The position numbers were made by a program, and so were the translations under genes. A DNA stretch of 8,689 bases from an uncultured Desulfobacterales bacterium (GTDB lineage: Bacteria; Desulfobacterota; Desulfobacteria; Desulfobacterales; JAFDCJ01), in NCBI GenBank assembly GCA_945787595.1, contig CALZJV010000471.1:1-8689 (forward strand). The letters are read 5' to 3'. The notes beneath the pieces are model-generated. The model did no database searches, had not been told where the DNA came from, and was given only the letters and a program-made list of their open reading frames with translations. Below, in pieces: positions 4,692 to 8,689 of the stretch (the first letter of the stretch is position 1; every line of letters begins with the position of its first letter).

Positions 4692-5627
4692 ATGCCTAAA
4701 GCCTTTGTCAGCTACTCGCATGAAGATGTTTTTCAGGTTGAGGAAATCGACCGTGCATTACAGGAAAATGGAGTCACCCTTTGGCGTGATCAGCAGAGCC
4801 TGTACGGCGGGCAACAGTGGCCAAAAGCTATTGGCGAGGCTATTGCCACCAATGGCTTCTTCCTGCTAATTTGGTCGAAAAATGCTGCCGAATCACACTT
4901 TGTCGAATTTGAATGGACCACGGCCATTGCCTTGCGTAAAGCGATCATACCGTGTCTGCTCGATGATACGCCCCTCCCTCCTTCATTAAGGGGCATTCAC
5001 GGCATTATCGTAGAAGGTCTTCATGAAGCCTTGCCAAGGCTTCTTACCGCACTTCAAACACCCCTTTCTGAACAAGCCCCAAAGCAGCACAGTACAGAGG
5101 TCATAGACAAACTCCAGAAAATTTTAGTTACCGATCCCAAGAAAGTGGTCAGGCAGGTAAAGGCCATTTTTAACCAGGAGGGATGGAGCATACAGGGGAA
5201 CGTATATCAGGCCGCAGGCGATATTTTTCTTAATATTCAACAGGTACCCGAACAGCCAGAAGCTAAATCCAGGATTGATCCTTGGGTGAAGATAGTCGGC
5301 CTGATTGCGGCCATCCTGGCCATTTCTATATCGCTATTCACCCTGTCAGATAAAGTCAAAGATATGTTTTCCCCTGAGTCTTCGACAACATTGTTGAGAG
5401 GAGTTGTCCGGGATATGAACGGTGAACCTATTATTGACGCAATTGTGAAGGTCCAGGAAGTTCCAGGTGAATCAACCACGACCACGAGAGATGGCGGATT
5501 TTATTTTCCAAAGGTCCCAGGCAATGTAGGAGACAGAGTGAGGGTATATGTCACAAAGACGGGATACCAGAAACACAATGAGTACGTGACTCTGCCGGGT
5601 CCGGTTGCTATTTTATTGGAGAAATAA
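4692..5627 (+). CDS. Membrane-anchored TIR-domain protein with C-terminal carboxypeptidase-regulatory-like domain
   Basis: A 311-residue protein. Residues 2-110 form a TIR domain: beta-A KAFVSYSHED, a BB-loop-like segment LWRDQQSLYGGQQWPKAI, then LLIWSKNAAESHFVEFEW, where Glu74 matches the catalytic Glu of NAD-cleaving TIR domains (pattern S-x-x-S-x-W-V-x-x-E-W). Residues 135-183 include GWSIQGNVYQAAGDIFL, a small domain also seen as a linker in effector proteins. Residues 198-219 (VGLIAAILAISISLFTL core) are one transmembrane helix. Residues 234-311 (LLRGVVRDMNGEPIIDAIVK, TTRDGGFYFPKV, VYVTKTGYQ) look like a carboxypeptidase-regulatory beta sandwich. Topology inferred: TIR in the cytoplasm, beta domain in the periplasm. 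The start is the ATG directly before the TIR strand; its Shine-Dalgarno is weak. The stop abuts the ATG of the TPR gene, so the two are co-translated. NADase activity is a family-based prediction; scaffolding or signalling is the alternative. Confidence 0.92.
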   Translation: MPKAFVSYSHEDVFQVEEIDRALQENGVTLWRDQQSLYGGQQWPKAIGEAIATNGFFLLIWSKNAAESHFVEFEWTTAIALRKAIIPCLLDDTPLPPSLRGIHGIIVEGLHEALPRLLTALQTPLSEQAPKQHSTEVIDKLQKILVTDPKKVVRQVKAIFNQEGWSIQGNVYQAAGDIFLNIQQVPEQPEAKSRIDPWVKIVGLIAAILAISISLFTLSDKVKDMFSPESSTTLLRGVVRDMNGEPIIDAIVKVQEVPGESTTTTRDGGFYFPKVPGNVGDRVRVYVTKTGYQKHNEYVTLPGPVAILLEK

Positions 5628-7547
5628 ATGAACCACGTCCTTTTGAATTTAATCCTGTTTTTTTCCTTGATTACGCCGGCACAAGCACAGATCGTTTTAA
5701 ATGGGACCCTGGAAGAAGATTCGGGTAATACGGTTCCCAATATTAGGATCAACGTTGCCGGTGGGCCTGCGGACATTACCGATTCGAAAGGGCAATTCAG
5801 CATCCGTCTCTCCCGGGATTTTATCGAGGGGGAGCGGGTTATCATTGTTGTATTCAAGAAAAACTGGATGATCAACAACCCCCTTGATGGCGAATGGAAC
5901 CTGCCAAATCTCAAGTACCAGAACGTTCATACCACGAGGATCATCATCGTACCCAAAGGCTCCAAGAAGCTGTGGACCCATGAAAGGATTGAAAAACACA
6001 TTGCCCTTTTATCTGATGAGCTGGCGAAGTTAAAGAAGGAAGGGGATAAACCTCAGCCGATAGATTTTACCAATTATCTCAGCCAGTGGGCTACGAAATA
6101 TGGATTCACATCAGACGAAGTGAAGGAAGAATTTGATCGGTGGGCGAAACAGGCGGAAGGGTCGGAGGACAAGCGAACCCGTGCTCTGAGTGAATTTTAT
6201 CGAAAAAACTACGCATTAGCCTCCAGATATTTCGATGAAGCAGCACTCGATGACGAAACCGAGCTAAACAGACTACAAGAAAAAGTTAGACTTAAGAGGT
6301 TGAGCGCTTATAAAAACTGGAAAGATTCTGGAAACTCTCTAAACACTCTCTACAAGTTTGAAGATGCCTTAGAAAGATATCAAAATGCACAAAAAAAACT
6401 CTCCAATAAAAAAGACTTTCCTAAAGAATGGGCTGAGATAGGGGTACTTGTCGGAAATGCTAAATTAGAGATTGGCATCAGAACCGAGGGCGAAAAAGGA
6501 AACCGATTTTTAGACGAGGCGAAACAGGCGTATCACCAGGCGCTGGAGGTCTATACCCGCGAGAATCTGCCACAAGCCTGGGCCATGACGCAAAACAACC
6601 TGGGCGCTACGCTTCGTGATCAGGGTATCCGTACCGGTGGTGAAGCGGGAACCCGTCTTCTGGCTCAGTCGGTGGAGGCATACCGCAAGGCCTTGGAGGT
6701 CAGGACCCGTAAGGATCTGCCGCAGAACTGGGCCGCGACGCAGAACAACCTGGGCAATGCGCTTCGTGATCAGGGTATCCGTACCGGAGGTGAAGCGGGA
6801 ACCCGTCTTCTGGCTCAGTCGGTGGGGGCATACCGCAAGGCCTTGGAGGTCAGGACCCGTAAGGATCTGCCCCAGGACTGGGCCGCGACGCAAAACAACC
6901 TGGGCAGTGCGCTTGGTAATCAGGGTATCCGTACCGGAGGTGAAGCGGGAACCCGTCTTCTGGCTCAGTCGGTGGAGGCATACCGCAAGGCCTTGGAGGT
7001 CTATACCCGCGCGGATCTGCCGCAGAACTGGGCCGGGACGCAGCACAACCTGGGCAATGCGCTTCGTGATCAGGGTATCCGCACCGGAGGTGAAGCGGGA
7101 ACCCGTCTTCTGGCTCAGTCGGTGGGGGCATACCGAAAGGCCTTGGAGGTCAGGACCCGTAAGGATCTGCCGCAGGACTGGGCCGCGACGCAAAACAACC
7201 TGGGCAGTGCGCTTCGTGATCAGGGTATCCGCACCGGTGGTGAAGCGGGAACCCGTCTTCTGGCGCAGTCAGTGGGGGCATACCGCAAGGCCCTGGAGGT
7301 CTATACCCGCGAGGATCTGCCGCAGGACTGGGCCATGACTCAGAACAATCTGGGAGCTGCGCTTCATAAACTTGGTGAGTGGGAGAAGAATATTGAATAT
7401 CTCCAGCAGTCAAAAATAGCAATTCAATCTGCCTATTCCGTATACAAAAAAGATGGATACGCTCAATACGACAATTACTTTAAAGAGAAACTACAACAAC
7501 TTGAGAAACTAATAAAGCAGCAACAGCATCAAGATCTTAAATATTAA
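5628..7547 (+). CDS. Exported TPR-repeat protein with N-terminal beta domain, partner of the TIR protein
   Basis: A 639-residue protein. Residues 1-20 (MNHVLLNLILFFSLITPAQA) are a signal peptide with an AQA cleavage site, so it should be periplasmic. Residues 22-108 contain a carboxypeptidase-regulatory-like beta domain (LNGTLEEDSGNTVPNIRINV, ITDSKGQFSI), similar in kind to the C-terminus of the TIR protein. Residues 116-225 are a charged helical linker (YGFTSDEVKEEFDRWAKQAE, then a first TPR-like hairpin). Residues 266-585 are TPR-type repeats of 50 residues each, with consensus NLGNALRDQGIRTGGEAGTR followed by LLAQSVEAYRKALEVRTRKD and LPQNWAATQN. The C-terminal helices are lysine- and glutamine-rich. 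ATG follows the TIR stop with no gap; TTGGAGAAATAA supplies the Shine-Dalgarno within the TIR gene's end. The role inferred is a periplasmic sensor or scaffold docking on the TIR protein's outer domain. The repeats are GC-rich while the rest of the gene is AT-rich. Confidence 0.93.
   Translation: MNHVLLNLILFFSLITPAQAQIVLNGTLEEDSGNTVPNIRINVAGGPADITDSKGQFSIRLSRDFIEGERVIIVVFKKNWMINNPLDGEWNLPNLKYQNVHTTRIIIVPKGSKKLWTHERIEKHIALLSDELAKLKKEGDKPQPIDFTNYLSQWATKYGFTSDEVKEEFDRWAKQAEGSEDKRTRALSEFYRKNYALASRYFDEAALDDETELNRLQEKVRLKRLSAYKNWKDSGNSLNTLYKFEDALERYQNAQKKLSNKKDFPKEWAEIGVLVGNAKLEIGIRTEGEKGNRFLDEAKQAYHQALEVYTRENLPQAWAMTQNNLGATLRDQGIRTGGEAGTRLLAQSVEAYRKALEVRTRKDLPQNWAATQNNLGNALRDQGIRTGGEAGTRLLAQSVGAYRKALEVRTRKDLPQDWAATQNNLGSALGNQGIRTGGEAGTRLLAQSVEAYRKALEVYTRADLPQNWAGTQHNLGNALRDQGIRTGGEAGTRLLAQSVGAYRKALEVRTRKDLPQDWAATQNNLGSALRDQGIRTGGEAGTRLLAQSVGAYRKALEVYTREDLPQDWAMTQNNLGAALHKLGEWEKNIEYLQQSKIAIQSAYSVYKKDGYAQYDNYFKEKLQQLEKLIKQQQHQDLKY
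6531..7366 (+). repeat. 150-bp tandem repeat array inside the TPR gene (about 5.5 near-identical units)
   Basis: The marker CAGGGTATCC recurs at 6621, 6771, 6921, 7071 and 7221, exactly 150 bp apart. By eye, the units at 6621 and 6771 differ at about 8 of 150 positions, and synonymous sites are conserved too. A diverged unit precedes (6471, ATTGGCATCA at the marker place) and a diverged half unit follows. This indicates recent expansion or gene conversion. It also explains the long spurious frames on both strands in this interval. Confidence 0.95.
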
Positions 7548-7663
7548 ATGAATTGGATCTCTGGCTTGAGTTCGTGTGGTAAAGCATATATCCTTATATC
7601 ACTTTTTAATCTTCTTAATTTCCTTTACTAACACACAACTTATTACACATCCTTCTAAATGCC

Positions 7664-7694
7664 AGCCCTTCTACCGGAATGGCTTTTATTTTTT
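7664..7694 (+). terminator. Rho-independent terminator of the TIR-TPR operon
   Basis: AGCC (7664-7667), one C-T mismatch, TTC, loop TACCG, GAA, and GGCT (7681-7684) are followed by TTTATTTTTT. It lies 117 bp after the TPR stop codon, the first terminator-like structure downstream of the operon. The stem is short, so efficiency is uncertain. Confidence 0.55.
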
Positions 7695-7703
7695 ACAGGG
7701 TTG

Positions 7704-7807
7704 ACATATCGCTACCTAAAAGGTATCTTTTGTGTAGTGATATGTTAATAAATTTTAGTATCTTATGCCTTTTGCCATGAAAAAAACTTACAAAACGCTA
7801 CACAAAA
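7704..7807. repeat. Three-segment overlapping inverted repeats
   Basis: ACATATCGCTAC (7704-7715) can pair with GTAGTGATATGT (7734-7745), 12 bp with one G-T pair. The middle segment extended leftward, TTTTGTGTAGTG (7728-7739), can instead pair with CGCTACACAAAA (7796-7807). The two pairings share 7734-7739 and exclude one another. This could be a transposon-end remnant or an RNA switch. Confidence 0.6.
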
Positions 7808-7866
7808 CAATTCCAGAGCTCTGATTGCAATAAAAGAAGAACTGAATGAACTACAATCTTTAAAAA

Positions 7867-7901
7867 AAATGGGTCGGACACTGTGAATGCCCAACCCATT
7901 T
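7867..7901. terminator. Bidirectional terminator-like hairpin
   Basis: AAATGGGT (7867-7874) pairs with ACCCATTT (7894-7901) over a 19-nt loop. A-rich sequence precedes it and T-rich sequence follows, so it can act in both directions between the convergent TPR and solute-binding-protein genes. The loop is long for a terminator. Confidence 0.5.
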
Positions 7902-7914
7902 ATTATTTCACGAA

Positions 7915-7970
7915 AACCGTCTATCCTAGGCGGTTAACGGGTCTATTTGAATTCATCCCGTCGGTTTTTT
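7915..7970 (+). terminator. Hairpin cluster with T-run, terminator-like
   Basis: AACCGTC (7915-7921) pairs with GGCGGTT (7929-7935), including one G-T pair. Next, ACGGG (7937-7941) pairs with CCCGT (7957-7961), followed by CGG and six T (7965-7970). AACCG could also pair with the second CGGTT (7962-7966), enclosing the ACGGG stem. It may be a terminator with alternative folds, or the 3' end of a small RNA. Confidence 0.4.
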
Positions 7971-8055
7971 GCACGGCCCCATTCCGTTTCATTTGTGGCC
8001 GCCGGCATGGAATAGCCAGAGGACGCGGTTGTAATTGAGGAGAAAAATTGCTTTT

Positions 8056-8689
8056 TTACCTGGCAAAAGGTATCCAATACTGAGTCATTTTTTTTAACAT
8101 TTTTTTATTGTCAGGATTTTGCAGAAAGCTATTTGCTGAAGTTAACAGGTCTGAATTATCTTTTCTAACCCCCCAGGCCAAATCTTCTTTCGTTAAAAGG
8201 GCAAACAGCGCCGTCAAACCCTTGTTTTCATTTTCCGAGGCTAAGTAGAGAATCATGGGGGCGTCATAGATGAACATGTCGATCTTTTTATCGATCACCG
8301 CCTTGGCGGCAGCGCTCGGATTTGAATATAATTCCTTCTTGACGCTGCTATAGCGTTCATCAACAAAATATTCACCAAATGTATTTTTAACAACTCCGAT
8401 GGCTGAACTTGTCGTTAAAGAAAAAATGCCGGTACTGAAGCGAGCCGCATCTTCCCTGCGGATTAAAGCCATCTGTCCGCTTTCCAAATACCTGTTGGTG
8501 AATGCAATTCTTACTTCTCTCAAAGGGGTACGAGTCATACCGGACATGATGATATCAATTCTGTTTTCCAGCAAGGCCGGTATCTGATCTTCCCATTCAA
8601 GCTCAACGAATCGCAGGGATTTTCCTAAGTATTTTGCAAATTCTCTTGCAAAATCAGCCTCCAGACCGACGACCTTTTTTCCCTGTTTG
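8056..8689 (-). CDS. Periplasmic solute-binding protein, SBP_bac_3 (amino-acid ABC type) family, C-terminal part
   Basis: The frame is open from the stop at 8056 to the window end (210 codons visible), so the N-terminus, including any signal peptide, lies outside. The visible part matches the extracellular solute-binding family 3: GLEADFAREFAKYLGKSLRF (start of lobe 1), IPALLENRIDIIMSGMTRTP (the conserved LxxGxxDxxxxGMTxTxxR region), REVRIAFTNRYLESGQ, then lobe 2 with IGVVKNTFGEYFVDERY, AVIDKKIDMFIYDAP and the C-terminal LAWGVRKDNSDLL. Such proteins bind polar amino acids or similar ligands for an ABC transporter, or act as sensors. No permease or ATPase gene is in the window. The protein ends soon after lobe 2, so a fused kinase or cyclase at the C-terminus is excluded. 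The ligand cannot be told. It converges on the TIR-TPR operon and is probably unrelated to it. Confidence 0.92.
   Translation of the reverse strand, partial: KQGKKVVGLEADFAREFAKYLGKSLRFVELEWEDQIPALLENRIDIIMSGMTRTPLREVRIAFTNRYLESGQMALIRREDAARFSTGIFSLTTSSAIGVVKNTFGEYFVDERYSSVKKELYSNPSAAAKAVIDKKIDMFIYDAPMILYLASENENKGLTALFALLTKEDLAWGVRKDNSDLLTSANSFLQNPDNKKMLKKMTQYWIPFAR

Larger units (their letters stand above)
7548..8055. other. Intergenic region between convergent genes
   Basis: About 500 bp, AT-rich, with no gene I can support. It holds a plus-strand terminator (7664-7694), overlapping inverted repeats (7704-7807), a bidirectional terminator-like hairpin (7867-7901) and a second hairpin cluster (7915-7970). 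A short open frame ending at about 7885 (ALIAIKEELNELQSLKKMGR) has coiled-coil-like sense but no start codon upstream and could be a gene remnant. Confidence 0.55.

Noticed and set aside
6510..7422. Long open frames on both strands inside the TPR gene (for example a 227-codon minus frame and a 240-codon plus frame)
   Set aside because: They are copies of the 150-bp repeat read in other frames. The period is a multiple of 3, so a stop-free unit stays open through the array. No family features or start signals support them.
7760..7885. Plus-strand small protein ending LKKMGRTL
   Set aside because: The frame has no ATG, GTG or TTG start upstream of its sensible part and overlaps inverted repeats and a terminator. 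It is at best a remnant.
8399..8587. Plus-strand ORF opposite the solute-binding protein gene
   Set aside because: It is antisense to a clear SBP_bac_3 coding region and has no features of its own.

Overview
The window looks like chromosomal DNA of a Gram-negative bacterium, most likely a Desulfobacterota / deltaproteobacterial relative (Desulfosarcina-like). That placement is an inference from protein style (a LexA gene near a degenerate Y-family polymerase) and from dispersed heptanucleotide repeat arrays between genes. No 16S rRNA or other taxonomic marker is present.

Positions 1-2260 (minus strand) form a DNA-damage-response neighbourhood. lexA (2134-1502) has a strong sigma70-type promoter overlapped by three 12-bp-spaced direct repeats. 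It is followed by a YecE/DUF72 gene (1173-334), then the N-terminus of a Y-family polymerase-like protein that leaves the window at position 1. That N-terminus lacks the first catalytic Asp and the steric-gate Phe, as expected of an ImuB-like accessory protein. The gaps hold degenerate 7-bp tandem arrays of three sequence types and a 19-bp direct repeat at the 5' side of both downstream genes.

Positions 2526-3287 (minus strand) are a compact toxin-antitoxin-like operon. It has a ribbon-helix-helix regulator with a textbook promoter whose spacer contains two GCAC-NN-GTGC operator boxes, a small coiled-coil gene broken by a 1-nt frameshift, and an unrecognised small ORF.

Positions 3288-4691 are mostly gene-poor and scarred: possible IS-end-like repeats, a 10-bp hairpin followed by a perfect rho-independent terminator (an orphan 3' end, possibly of a small RNA), and the frameshifted start of a tyrosine-recombinase-like gene. 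This resembles the boundary of an accessory insertion.

Positions 4692-7547 (plus strand) are the centrepiece. Two genes abut with no intergenic base. The first encodes an N-terminal TIR domain with the conserved Glu, a middle segment, one transmembrane helix and a C-terminal carboxypeptidase-regulatory-like beta domain. The second encodes a signal peptide, a similar beta domain and a 50-residue TPR-type array whose DNA units are nearly identical. Read together they suggest an envelope-spanning system: an exported TPR protein senses or scaffolds in the periplasm, and the membrane-anchored TIR protein carries a probable NAD-consuming or signalling domain in the cytoplasm. This is a candidate undescribed defence or stress-signalling module.

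Positions 7548-8055 hold terminators and competing inverted repeats. Positions 8056-8689 (minus strand) are the C-terminal part of a periplasmic solute-binding protein of the amino-acid (SBP_bac_3) family, cut by the window end.
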